Shown: piece by piece, positions 1 through 9,400 of the stretch
Numbering within the stretch: position 1 is the first letter of the stretch
Layout of the letters: every line of letters starts with the position of its first letter
Assembly: GCF_014656455.1 (NCBI RefSeq)
Contig: NZ_BNCL01000018.1
Coordinates: 1-64,000 of the forward strand
Direction: 5' to 3'
Source of the DNA: Paracoccus aerius
GTDB taxonomy: Bacteria > Pseudomonadota > Alphaproteobacteria > Rhodobacterales > Rhodobacteraceae
Length of the DNA: 64,000 nucleotides
Position numbers and translations under genes: made by a program
Notes under the pieces: model-generated
What the model was told of the DNA's origin: nothing
What the model saw: only the letters and a program-made list of their open reading frames with translations
The model's database searches: none

Positions 1-80
1 TACCTCCTCCACGCTGGTGCTTTGCAACATCACCATCTTGGCACATCGCGATGCCGTTTCGGGGTGAGGTATCCACACCA

Positions 81-626
81 TCAGTTGCCGAACTGGCTCC
101 GGTCGTTGATCTCGGGCGGCCGGTTGTGAATGCTTGTTTCCGCGGGGAAAACCCGGTTGCGGGGTGAGCGGGCATAGCGCGGCTTCCGCTTTCGGCGCCG
201 CTCGGGCAGGAGGCGCGCCAATTGCGCTGACTGGCCTTCGGCCGAATAGACATACTGGTAGATCGTCTCATGGCAAAGCCGGTGCGGAGCCCCAGGTTCG
301 ATCCTGAGCCGGCCTGCAATCTGTTCCGGAGACCAGCCTTCGTGCAGACAGCGGATCACTTCGGCGCGTAAGTCCGGAAGACGCTCGAGCTTGCGCCGGC
401 GGGAACGCCTGCGGTCGGCCTGGGACTGAGCCGTCACATGCCAGTAGCCATCAGCCTGCGGGACATCCTTGTCATGCCACCAGTTGCGCTTGACTTCGCG
501 GGTGATGGTCGAGCGACTGCGGCCGAGCATCTGCGCAATCTTCGTCTTCGGCACCTTGGCCTGCAACAAACGCGCTATCACGCGGCGTTCGTCCAGCGTC
601 AGGTTGGTGAAAGGGCGCCTCATCAC
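81..626 (-). pseudogene. IS30-family transposase, N-terminal fragment
   Basis: The 181-residue frame carries the N-terminal half of an IS30-type transposase. It opens with a helix-turn-helix region (residues 8-50, including LTLDERRVIARLL and GRSRSTITREVKRN), followed by the conserved CLHEGWSPEQIAGRL and HETIYQYVY segments. It breaks off at SIHNRPPEINDRSQFG, just before the point where family members continue into the DDE catalytic core, and the bases to the left (1-80) do not restore that core in any frame I read. The element therefore cannot make a working transposase by itself. Confidence is high for the family and good for its being truncated. Confidence 0.85.
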
Positions 627-927
627 ATCCTCCTGAATAGCTTCAGGAAACTATCGAGTGATGCATTCCAGAATGGAATGTGCCGCCCTACAGCTATTTT
701 CGACAATAATTCGTCTTATGGAACATGAGGCGTGCGTCAGCTGTGTGTCGTGGGTGATCGAGAACAACAGCATAATTGGTTAACGGCCTGTTCTTTTGGT
801 CAATTTTAGCAAGACAAGCAAAAGATCGAATGCGCGAACAGACACGCCGCATGTAGACAGGATGTGGCATCCTCCGTGTCGGGTGTCTGTCAAGCTGGTC
901 TCTTTTCCTTGTGCATAAAGGTTTGTC
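627..927. other. Non-coding stretch between IS30 remnant and VPLPA-CTERM gene
   Basis: No convincing gene is seen. A perfect 7-bp inverted repeat with a 3-base loop (CATTCCA at 664-670, TGGAATG at 674-680) lies about 40 bases outside the transposase start and may mark the IS end. The remainder presumably holds the promoter of the gene at 928. Confidence 0.5.
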
Positions 928-1530
928 ATGAGTTTCTGCAAATTTCTTGCTGCTGCGTCTTTCGCGACCGCGCTCAGTGTCAGCGTCGCATCCGCCGCGA
1001 CCTTCACCATCGATCCGGGTGATGTGACGGTTTCTGGTAGCGACTTCTGTTTCCCGGGCAACTGCAAGCTCGACGGCTCGATCAAGGGCGGCAGCTTTGA
1101 TCTTGATACCGTGGGCGCCACAGCAACGCTCTCGGACCTGTTTGACTGGCAAGTGGTTACCAGCAGTCCGTGGGCTTCGGGCGTCGGCAAATACCACGTG
1201 AACGCAACCCTGAACTTTTCATCCCCCTCGCCTGCCTCGACCAGTGGCTCGGGCTATGCCGGCTTCATTACTCTTCTCGGGTCGGTCTCTGGCGGTGTCC
1301 TGGCTTGGACGTCAGGATCGGGCATGGTCGATTTCGCCGATGGCTATCGGCTGAGCTACTCCTTGAAAGACGCGCTGAAGCTTGGCTTTGGCACGGGGAC
1401 CACGACTGGCGCCACCTTCACGCTCGAAGAAGTTCCGGCGCCTGTTCCCCTGCCGGCCTCCGCTCTTCTGCTCCTCGGCGGCATGGGCGTCCTTGGAGGC
1501 ATCCGAGCCAAGCGCCATCGCACTGCCTGA
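928..1530 (+). CDS. Secreted VPLPA-CTERM sorting-domain protein
   Basis: This is a 200-residue exported protein of unknown role. It has a Sec signal peptide (about residues 1-23, ending SVASA) and a Ser/Gly/Thr-rich, probably beta-structured body with two cysteines (near residues 38 and 43). The C-terminal tripartite sorting signal is PVPLPAS, a hydrophobic segment (ALLLLGGMGVLGG) and a basic tail (IRAKRHRTA). That signal is the VPLPA variant of PEP-CTERM found in Rhodobacterales, in which a membrane sorting enzyme processes the protein during export, often together with exopolysaccharide production. A sugar transferase for polysaccharide synthesis lies 1.1 kb downstream, which fits. No sorting enzyme is encoded in the window. 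The function of the mature protein is unknown. Confidence 0.85.
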   Translation: MSFCKFLAAASFATALSVSVASAATFTIDPGDVTVSGSDFCFPGNCKLDGSIKGGSFDLDTVGATATLSDLFDWQVVTSSPWASGVGKYHVNATLNFSSPSPASTSGSGYAGFITLLGSVSGGVLAWTSGSGMVDFADGYRLSYSLKDALKLGFGTGTTTGATFTLEEVPAPVPLPASALLLLGGMGVLGGIRAKRHRTA

Positions 1531-1610
1531 GCCCCGTTGCCTTGAGCGCTGCACTGCCCTGCTAACTGCGAGCGTTCAGCTTACTGATGACTGCCTGCCT
1601 GCCAACCTCA

Positions 1611-1637
1611 GCCCGCCTCCCATGGCGGGCCTTTTTT
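1611..1637 (+). terminator. Rho-independent terminator
   Basis: GCCCGCC (1611-1617) pairs with GGCGGGC (1624-1630) around a 6-base loop and is followed by a run of six T. It lies about 80 bases after the stop of the VPLPA-CTERM gene and ends that transcript. Confidence 0.9.
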
Positions 1638-1777
1638 ATGACGAGGATGCCAGGAGCAGTTCGGATTGATCAAAGGCCTGTGCAACTCAAGGTGTTTTTC
1701 GCTTCATGGTTCACGGTTTATTTACAACCTATAGGCGATTAACCGCTTATCGATGAACCAAGGAGCTACCGCGAGCC

Positions 1778-1975
1778 ATGCGCAGAACCATGACAGCAAC
1801 AACGCTTCAGGACTATCTCTCCTCGGCCCATACAACACTTCTGCTTTGTCGCGCTCACGCGGATCGCTTTGCATTGACGAATGAAGAAGCCCAGGATGTT
1901 GCACAACGCATCGCCCTCAGCATTGCCGAACTTGAGGACCTGTACCAGGACATCGATCGACAGCTGGCGGCATAG
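1778..1975 (+). CDS. Small hypothetical protein (65 aa)
   Basis: A 65-residue acidic, helical-looking protein with no signal peptide or membrane segment. AAGGAG lies about 12 bases before the ATG, and the C-terminal half (SIAELEDLYQDIDRQL) looks like an amphipathic helix or short coiled coil. I do not recognise the family. The composition and the ribosome-binding site favour a real gene, but no neighbour suggests a role. Confidence 0.45.
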   Translation: MRRTMTATTLQDYLSSAHTTLLLCRAHADRFALTNEEAQDVAQRIALSIAELEDLYQDIDRQLAA

Positions 1976-2275
1976 GCTCGGCATGACCTGCTGACGGACT
2001 TGGCTGCACCTGTAACAACAGGCACTGGATCTTTGGGACCTGAAATGGTCTTCCTCTTTGAAGACGAGGCTGAAGCTTGGTCAACAGGTAAAAGATCTCG
2101 CCTCAGCGGGGGATCTTGACCAGTTCCTGAAGGGAGAGCGGGATGGATAAAGGCTACGGACCTCCCGCCCCTCCGTCTGCGCTTTTGTGGAGCGGCTCCC
2201 CGACAATTGGTGATCAGGCCACGTCTTTCTCCGCACGATCACCCGGCAGCCCTTTAGCCTATACAAAAAGGCAAA
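1976..2275. other. Non-coding stretch
   Basis: I see no gene, RNA or strong hairpin here. Short open frames on either strand lack ribosome-binding sites and recognisable composition. Confidence 0.4.
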
Positions 2276-2308
2276 TTGGCCAATAGACAACCTCCGGTTA
2301 TAGAGAGG

Positions 2309-2515
2309 ATGTTCGCTACAGTTGTAGGTATTTCCATGTTTGGCTCTGAAACCACCTTCGCGTTTCGTCCCGCTGTGTCTGTCGATGACTGGAAGGTCAT
2401 CATGTCGGCGATCAGCGCCTATTCCCACAATGCAGAGTACCGTGAGCTTCTGGGGCGTCTGGAACGCCAGGCGAAGGTCAACGGGATCGCAACGCCCGCG
2501 CCCCGACTGTCCTGA
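2309..2515 (+). CDS. Hypothetical protein (about 68 aa)
   Basis: A short frame with soluble composition, including SVDDWKVIMSAISAY and YRELLGRLERQAKVNG. The start is unclear. ATG at 2309 has a purine-rich stretch directly against it; ATG at 2336 has AGG at a better distance; a TTG at 2276 would extend it further. I do not recognise a family. It could be a chance frame ahead of the sugar transferase. Confidence 0.3.
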   Translation: MFATVVGISMFGSETTFAFRPAVSVDDWKVIMSAISAYSHNAEYRELLGRLERQAKVNGIATPAPRLS

Positions 2516-2614
2516 TGTCACAAGTTGAGCACGCACTGAGGTCAGTCTGACTTCAGAGAGTGATGGCGGTTTCCATCACAATTTTAAGCCTTTGTTCGTA
2601 AAGAGTAGTTTGTC

Positions 2615-3283
2615 ATGTTTGTTCAGCAGCTTTTGGCTGATGGCCCGGCTCGTATTTCAGTCTTTGTCCCGCGTCACGGACTTTACCGCAGCTCGCTCAA
2701 GCGGCCGCTGGACCTCCTCCTGGTGCTGATGGCCTTGCCGGTTGTCTTGCCGCTGGTGCTGGTGCTGGCCCTGGTCGTTCTCATCGATGGCGGCAATCCC
2801 TTCTACGCGCAGAACCGGGTTGGCCGTGGCGGGCGCCGCTACCGGATGTGGAAGCTGCGCAGCATGGTGGTCGATGCCGACACGCGGCTGCAGGGTCATC
2901 TGGACGCCCATCCCGAGGCGCGCGCCGAGTGGGAAGAGACCCAGAAGCTGCGCCACGATCCGCGCATCACGCGGTTCGGTCGTCTCCTGCGCAAGAGCTC
3001 GCTGGATGAGCTTCCCCAGCTGTGGAACGTTCTGATCGGGCACATGAGCCTGGTTGGCCCCCGTCCGATGCTGCCTGAACAGCAGGCCCTGTACCCGGGG
3101 TCGAGCTACTACGACCTGCGGCCGGGCCTCACTGGCCTGTGGCAGGTCTCAGAGCGCAACCAGTCCACATTCGCCTCACGGGCCATGTATGACGACAGCT
3201 ACGATCGATCGATCAGCCTGCGCACAGATGCCCTGGTTGTCTGGCGCACCATCGGCGTCGTGCTGAGGGCGACGGGCCTCTGA
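2615..3283 (+). CDS. Exopolysaccharide sugar transferase (undecaprenyl-phosphate glycosylphosphotransferase)
   Basis: A 222-residue short-form bacterial sugar transferase (PF02397). It moves a sugar-1-phosphate from a nucleotide sugar onto undecaprenyl phosphate at the inner membrane, the first step of a polysaccharide repeat unit. Visible hallmarks are the basic KRPLDLL entry to a single hydrophobic hairpin (residues 28-60), YRMWKLRSMVVDAD, the catalytic-core signature LDELPQLWNVLIG followed by MSLVGPRP, and RPGLTGLWQVSER. The multi-spanning N-terminal half found in WbaP-type enzymes is absent, so this is the minimal catalytic form. No other glycosyltransferases or polymerase genes follow, so it is an orphan here. 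It may serve the same envelope function as the VPLPA-CTERM protein upstream. Confidence 0.9.
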   Translation: MFVQQLLADGPARISVFVPRHGLYRSSLKRPLDLLLVLMALPVVLPLVLVLALVVLIDGGNPFYAQNRVGRGGRRYRMWKLRSMVVDADTRLQGHLDAHPEARAEWEETQKLRHDPRITRFGRLLRKSSLDELPQLWNVLIGHMSLVGPRPMLPEQQALYPGSSYYDLRPGLTGLWQVSERNQSTFASRAMYDDSYDRSISLRTDALVVWRTIGVVLRATGL

Positions 3284-3334
3284 TCCCTGTCATGATTGCC
3301 TGAAGACAGGCGCAGATTTCCAAAAGACGCTCGT

Positions 3335-3640
3335 TCACCTGCCCTTGCGGGTCGCCCCTCGGGCCGGCAGAAGCACTAGGCCAAGTTGCTCCAAAGTATA
3401 GCCGTGCTGTTCGGCAACGCGTTCAAGATCAGCCGCCGCCGCGGCGTGTTTCAGGGCAGCTTCGGTCTGCTTCTCTTTCTCAACTGCGACCGCCGTGCGT
3501 GCCTTGTCCAGCCGGATCACCTCGGAGTTGGGAGCTTGCCCCGTGCCCCCCGCAGGCACGGGTTCGTCTCTCTGCTTCGCATCGGTGGACGACGGTGCTT
3601 CTTGGGTGATCGAGGCTCTTCTGAATGATCTAACCCTTGA
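3335..3640 (-). pseudogene. Possible gene remnant, unrecognised
   Basis: The last ~95 codons of this minus-strand frame have protein-like composition: an Ala/Lys/Glu helix around VIRLDKARTAVAVEKEK, then DLERVAEQHGYTLEQLGL. The frame stays open upstream only by running antisense through the ABC ATPase fragment, where the translation turns into low-complexity Arg/Gly, and no start with a ribosome-binding site is visible. I read it as the 3' end of a lost gene, truncated at the same junction that cut the ATPase fragment. I cannot name the family. Confidence 0.25.
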
Positions 3641-4092
3641 GCAGCGGAAAGGTCGTCTTTGAAAAGCGTCCCTTATCTGCTTGGCGCGCGCGCGACTTTG
3701 CCCGCCGCCTTGCCTTCCTGCCCCAGCACCCCCCTGCCGCCGAAGGGATGACCGTGCGCGAGCTGGTGGCGCTTGGCCGGTATCCCTGGCATGGTGCACT
3801 TGGCCGCTTCGGCCCGCAAGATCACGCAGCCGTCGCCCGCGCCATGGCGGAATGCGGGGTTTCCGACTTGGCTGACCGGCTGGTTGATACCCTGTCAGGG
3901 GGTGAACGTCAGCGGACCTGGCTGGCCATGATGGTGGCGCAGGAGGCGGGCACCCTTCTATTGGACGAGCCGATCAGCGCGCTTGATATTGCGCACCAGG
4001 TCGAGGTTCTGGGTCTCGTCCGCCGCATGTGCCATCAAACAGGACGCTGGTGCCAGCGTCGGAGCAGCCGAGCCTCTCCCCGCCAGCCATAG
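3637..4092 (+). pseudogene. Iron-siderophore ABC ATPase fragment (FhuC/FecE-like)
   Basis: This is a central piece of an iron(III)-siderophore importer ATPase. Present are the Q-loop region (RLAFLPQHPPAAEGMTVREL, then LVALGRYPW), the ABC signature LSGGERQR, and Walker B with the following D-loop (LLLDEPISALDIAHQVEVL). The N-terminal ~40 residues with the Walker A P-loop are gone, and homology stops near 4038, right after RRMCHQ and before the H-loop. It is cut at both ends and cannot hydrolyse ATP. It is fused at its right end to a fragment of another gene on the opposite strand, so this is a rearrangement scar. Confidence 0.75.
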
Positions 4093-4223
4093 CGCGCCAG
4101 CGCCCATGTCAAAACCAGAACGATAAGGGCGGCAATGAGATTCGGCAGAAGGGCCACCAAGCTGCCCGCCAGCCGTGCAAGCTCGAACTGCAGGATGCGC
4201 AGTGGTTCAATGTCAGAAAGCAT
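4035..4223 (-). pseudogene. MscS-like mechanosensitive channel, N-terminal fragment
   Basis: A 62-residue frame with an N-terminal amphipathic stretch, then a hydrophobic helix (LVALLPNLIAALIVLVLTW) followed by basic residues. This matches the first membrane helix of small MscS-family channels. The pore helix and beta domain are missing. It abuts the 3' end of the ABC ATPase fragment, so both were probably cut by the same event. The family call rests on one helix and its context, so confidence is moderate. Confidence 0.4.
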
Positions 4224-4342
4224 CGGCTTCTGGTGCGCTCATCATCCTCGGAACCGGCACGCTTTCTGCCTGCTTTCACTGCTGTAACCGCATCTTCCAC
4301 CGCCCGCACAAGCGGCGCTGAAGCGATGCAAGGGGGAGAAGA

Positions 4343-4510
4343 ATGGAAGAGAAGCTCAGAACGGCAATCATTGATGAACTCAAGCGTCAGGCAGACATAG
4401 ATCCGGAACTTGATTTGCAGCAGGATGGTGATCGCCTTGTCGTAAATGGGCCCGTCGACCTAGACGCTCTTGTCATGGTCATCGCGGGTTCGGTCGCTGG
4501 TGGGCCCTAG
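4343..4510 (+). CDS. Small acidic hypothetical protein (55 aa)
   Basis: A 55-codon frame with a strong ribosome-binding site (AGGGGGAGAA, 2-3 bases before the ATG). The product starts MEEKLRTAIIDELKRQ, continues through DPELDLQQDGDRLVVNGPVDLD and ends in a hydrophobic Val/Ala/Gly stretch (ALVMVIAGSVAGGP). The charge pattern and codon use look genuine. I do not recognise it. It lies between the scarred region and the convergent adenylate cyclase gene. Confidence 0.5.
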   Translation: MEEKLRTAIIDELKRQADIDPELDLQQDGDRLVVNGPVDLDALVMVIAGSVAGGP

Positions 4511-4683
4511 CCTGAAGAGTCTCAGAACCACCTGCACGATGTCTTGATCCCCCTACCCGCTCGGCCGAGTGCACCTCTATATCCTCATGATCCGCAGCCG
4601 CGCCCCAGCGGAAATCTCAAGAATGGACGCTAGGGCTGTAATTGTTCTAAATGATGAGAAACCCAAAGACGTTGGTGTGTCTT

Positions 4684-6486
4684 TCATGCCAAGGTAAAGA
4701 CCCGCGTCGCTCTTGTTCGGCCACGCACATTAACATCGGCCAACGGGCGTAGTCCCCCGTCTCGCCCGATCGCCGCAGCAGTCGCCTCACCAACGACTAA
4801 CGGAACCCCCATGTCCTTTGTCATCCCTTCTAAACGCGCAGCCAGGTTGACTGCGTCACCAATCGCCGAATAGTCGAAGCGGGTGCCTGAGCCCATGTTG
4901 CCCACGATACAGGTTCCGGTATTGATACCGATCCCGATCGACAGCGGGGCTATCCCCTCGCGCGCAAAATCGTCGTTCAGAATGGCAAGCGCTGCAATCA
5001 TGCGGCGGCCTGCGGCAACCGCGCGGGCCGCGTGGTCGGGTACGTCCAAAGGCGCGTTCCAGAAGGCCATCAGGCAGTCGCCGATATACTTGTCGATCGT
5101 ACCGTTTTCGGCCAGGACGGCCTGGGACAATGGTTCCATCAGCCGGTGCAGGATCATGGTCAGCCTCTCCGGCTGAGCCTGCAGACCCTCGGCCAGGGTA
5201 GTAAAGCCACGGATGTCACAGAACAGGACCGTAATCTCGCGGCTTTCGCCCCCCAGTCGCAGGGCGCCAGGGTCAGCTGCCAGCCTTTCGACAAGCGCAG
5301 GGGAAAGGTAATGGGCAAAGGCGCGGGTTAGCCCCGCGCGCAGGCGCCGTTCAGCGGCAAAGTCGCGCAGGGTTTGTCCCGCTGCGGTCACGGCGAAGGC
5401 AGCCATTGGCGCTAGGGGCGGAAACCACAGCCGCCCCAGTCGCAAAGCCAGCCAGCAGGCCAGCGGCAGAAGCGCAAGCCCAAGAACCAGCGACAGGATC
5501 TGCCACCGTCGCGCGCCCAACGACAGAAGCGCCATCGCCAGCATCGCTGTCAGGACATTCGCACCGATGCGGGGCGACAAACTTACCGGCCGGATCCAAT
5601 CCCCGGCCGCAAGGTTTGCGGCCAGGGTGGCATGGATCTCGGCCCCCGCCACCAGCGACCCGGAACGCACTGTCGCCGGAGTCGTGAAGGCGTCGCCGCC
5701 GCCCTGGTCTGCAGTCGGGGCAGCCTGAAGGCTGAAGCCCACGATTACATCACGCCCTGCAAAAAAACCGGGTGGAAGAAACGCATCAGGATCAAGCGCC
5801 TGATAGTAGGACACGGTGGGCGTGCTGCGCGCGGGACCATAAAACTGGATCAAGGCTTCCGGCGGCGCGACCGGCACTGCCAGGTCCCGCCGCTCAAGCA
5901 ACGCACCGGAAAGGCTGTCCGGCTGCTGCGGAAAGCGGCGTACAGTCCCGTCGCGGTCCAGCGGAATGGTTGAAACGCCCGCTACCGCACCCGCCTCAAG
6001 AAGCGCCGGAAGCGGGTCGGTTCGCAAAAGCTGTATTGCTTGGGGCGTCTCAAGGACGCGTTCGTCGGCGGCCAGCACCGTATCCGGCCCGACTGCAGCA
6101 GCCAGGGCGGCATCAGCCTCAGGCACTGATGGATCGGCAAAAACCAGATCCAGGGCTATGGTCCGCGCCTCGGCGTCGCGCAGCGCCGTCACCAGCCGCG
6201 CATGGATGTTGCGGGACCAGGGCCACTGCTGTGCTACTTCCGCAAATGACGGCTCGTCGATGGCGACGACCAGGGGGGTGCCGGCGGGCCTGGGCGGTGG
6301 GGCGATCATCGACAGGTGATCGAAGGCCCGCGACTCCAGCAGCTGCCAGGCCGGCAACTGCGACAGAACACTGGCGGCCGCAGCCGCGGCAATCGCCAGG
6401 ACGCTGAGGCCCGCGCGGCGCTTTTGCTTGGTGACAGGGCTGGTGCCGCGCAGGTCTGTCCACCAGGGACGGGGCGAGGTTGCCAT
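4684..6486 (-). CDS. CHASE2-domain class III adenylate cyclase
   Basis: A 600-residue membrane receptor cyclase that should make cAMP from ATP. An N-terminal membrane segment (about residues 25-45) leads to a periplasmic CHASE2 sensor (about 50-300, with LVVAIDEPSFAEVAQQWPWSR and the typical IPLDRDGTVRRF). A cluster of membrane helices (about 305-375) and a cytosolic catalytic domain follow. The catalytic domain has the metal site VLFCDIRGF, IDKYIGDCLMAFW (second metal Asp and adenine-selecting Lys) and FDYSAIGDAVNLAARLEG (adenine-contacting Asp, transition-state Asn and Arg), so it looks active and ATP-specific. It starts 10 bases after the stop of the FecR-barrel gene with AAGGA before its ATG, so the two are co-transcribed. 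The inferred role is to convert an envelope signal into cyclic nucleotide. Confidence 0.93.
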   Translation of the reverse strand: MATSPRPWWTDLRGTSPVTKQKRRAGLSVLAIAAAAAASVLSQLPAWQLLESRAFDHLSMIAPPPRPAGTPLVVAIDEPSFAEVAQQWPWSRNIHARLVTALRDAEARTIALDLVFADPSVPEADAALAAAVGPDTVLAADERVLETPQAIQLLRTDPLPALLEAGAVAGVSTIPLDRDGTVRRFPQQPDSLSGALLERRDLAVPVAPPEALIQFYGPARSTPTVSYYQALDPDAFLPPGFFAGRDVIVGFSLQAAPTADQGGGDAFTTPATVRSGSLVAGAEIHATLAANLAAGDWIRPVSLSPRIGANVLTAMLAMALLSLGARRWQILSLVLGLALLPLACWLALRLGRLWFPPLAPMAAFAVTAAGQTLRDFAAERRLRAGLTRAFAHYLSPALVERLAADPGALRLGGESREITVLFCDIRGFTTLAEGLQAQPERLTMILHRLMEPLSQAVLAENGTIDKYIGDCLMAFWNAPLDVPDHAARAVAAGRRMIAALAILNDDFAREGIAPLSIGIGINTGTCIVGNMGSGTRFDYSAIGDAVNLAARLEGMTKDMGVPLVVGEATAAAIGRDGGLRPLADVNVRGRTRATRVFTLA

Positions 6487-6496
6487 GATGTCCTTG

Positions 6497-9400
6497 TCAG
6501 AACCTGATCCTGAGCGTGGCTTCTATGGTCCGGCCCGCGCCCTTTACCCCCGGCGCGACCTCGAAAGGCTCGTCCAGCAAATTCCACACATTCAGTTCTG
6601 CCAGAAAACGCTGGTCACGAGACTCCCACACCGCTTCAAGATCGGCAGTCCAGGCGCCGCCCACGCGCCCGCCGGTCTCGTCCCCGATCCGGGACCCGAT
6701 CCAGTTCGCCGACAGACTGGCCCGGATGTTCGCCGGATGGACCCAAGTCAGGCCAAACCGTGCAGCGTCGTCGGGCACGAAGGGCAGGCTTTCGCCAAAG
6801 GTCGCGCTTGCCGGGTCGCGGTTCTGACTGGCATTTCGCACCACCGTCGCGGAAAGGCCAAGCCCGTGTGGCAGCTTGTAGTTAGCCGTGGCTGCGATCC
6901 GGTCCAGCCGCCCATCAGCCACGTCGAGCCAGTCGAGGCCGGTCGGAACGGGCACCGAGATATCGGTAAATTGCTGCCGCTGCACATCCACCGAGGTAAA
7001 CAGGCGGTCACTCCATTCCGCATCCCATCGCAGGATCGCGGTCCTCGATCGTCCACCCGGATCCAGAGGCATCCGGCTGGGCTGCAACGCGACAATTCCG
7101 AGGGGTGCAAGGGTGGTGTCCCCGGTGCCGGTCGTCTCGGCAATCCAAGCCGCGCGCAGCCAGTGCCGTTCTGCCGGCTGCCACGAGATGCCGATGCGCG
7201 GATCCAGCCGGGACAGCGTCACTCCACCGTCGAAGCGCAACGCAACGGCGCCTGCTTCCACAGCAAAGCCGGGCATGACCTCGTGGTTCACGTTCGCCCA
7301 GGCGCGAGCCACGTCAAAGGCTAGGCTTTGGCCTTCGCGCGTGACGCTGGGCACCGGGCCGGTGATCGTGATGTCTTCCTGCGCACGCGATGCCTTGACG
7401 TGGCCCGCCTCGATCCCGGTTCGCAGCACCCAAGGCCCGCGGCCATAGCGCCAGCCAAGAGCCGCCATGCGCGTGCTTTGCGATGTATCGGCGGCAAGGT
7501 TTCGAAGGCCCAGGATCTGACCCGTTGCCACCGAGGCAAGAAGACCCGTTTCCTCGGTCTGCTGGCTGGCCCTTGTGCCGAAGACGGCTGCCTCGAGCAC
7601 GTTGTGCCAACCGAAGCTGTGGCTCCAGCCAAGCCCTACGCGATCCACGCGGGTGTCGCGGCGGCGGTTGAAAAGAATGGCGTCAAAGGACAGCAGCGGT
7701 TCGTCCAGAAGGATCAGGCCATTGTCGATCTGGGAGCTGTCGCGCGCCGTCTGGGCATAGAATACGATATGGTCATCATGTGTGACGCTGGCGGTCGCAT
7801 AGGCAAGGCCCGACGTCACCCGCTGGTCAAGATCGAACTCGGACAAGGGGATTAATGATCCGGACTCGCGCCAGCTGCGCCTGTCCGCCTGTCCGTCCTG
7901 TTCCAGCATCAGATAACCGCTGACCGGCACGGGACCATGGCCGAAACCCTGCAGCTCAAGACTGCGGGTGCTGCGGGCGTCCGCCTCGGTCATGACTGTC
8001 CCAAAGCCTACCGTTGCCTCCACAAAAGGACGGCGCAGCACATCATTGCCGCGCTCGCGTCCCGCAAGGATGCCGGGGGACAGCATCAGCCCCTGGAACA
8101 GGCCGGAAAACCCCGAAGCGTCCGGTGTGGGATCGACAATTTTCCCGCCATATCCGAGGCTGGAGGCGACAGGCAGAGCGCTGCCTGCCACGGCCTGATC
8201 GATCAGGCTTGCGCCATCGAAGGGGTCGAACACTGCGTCGCCATAGGATCGACCCCAGGCATCCAGGCCCTGCAGCCGAAAAGCCTGGTTCAGCAGCGAC
8301 CCTTCCGTCCGGTTGGCCTCGGCCCCCGCAAAATCGCCGCCGCGTGCGCGGGCGCGGCGCATGGCGGATTGTGCGGCGGCGATGGCGCGGTCGGCCTCGT
8401 ATTCATCGATGGCAAGCGAGGCTGCGGCTTGCGCCGACACCGGATCGTTCGGGTCAAGTCGGTCTGCATTATCAAGCGCCTGCTGGGCCAGTTCGCGCTC
8501 TCCGGCGGCGATATAGGACGCTGCCAACAGCAGAAGGCCTTGGGAATAGGAAGGGTTTGCCGTTGAACCTGCCAGTAAATCGTCCTGAGCTGCAGCGATG
8601 TTGCCCCGCTGGAGGTTCCAGCGGCCACGCGCGAACAGCGCCACATCGAAGGCAGGATCCAGGGCAAGCGCCTGGTCAATCAGCGGCCCGGCTTTGTCGG
8701 GGCGGTCCTGATCTAGATAAAGGAAAGCGAGATTGGCATAGGCCACCGGATCCATCGGCTGCAGGGTGATGGCGCGCTGCAGCGCCGCCTCGGCCTCACG
8801 GTTCGCACCCAGGGTGGATTGCACCGCCCCGATGTGGTTCCACAGCGACGACATGCCCGGGGCCTCGGCGACTGCGCGGTTCAGTACCGCCAGAGCGGCA
8901 GTATGGCGCCCCTCGAAATCCGACAGAAAGACGGCCTGAGCCTCCAATGCGCTTGGGTCGTCGGGGTCAATGGCAAGCGCCCGGGCGATGGCGGCCTGCG
9001 CCTGGCTGCGGTCATCCACCAGCATGGCAAGCCGCGCCCGGGCAGCGGGCAGAACCGCCTGATCCGGGAAACGCGTCTCGGCGACCGCCAGATCCCGAAG
9101 GGCAGCAGGGATGTCCAGCAGGACCGCCTGCGCATAGGCATGAGCAAGCGACCCCGAGGACGTTCCAGACCCAGGCGGAGGAGTTCCGACCCGAGTGGGA
9201 TCGGTAAGAGCGCGGGCGAAATAGCTTGCATGATCGGCCACGGCCCTGCGCTCTGCATCCAGACGCGGTGCCGCCGCCGCAAGTAGCCGCTGGGCATCGC
9301 CGTAACGGCGTTCGTTCGCGGCGATAAGCCCTTCGACCAGGTCCAGCCGCGCCACCAGCTCGGGCTGCGTGACCTGGGCCCGTGCCTGTGCCACCCGGGC

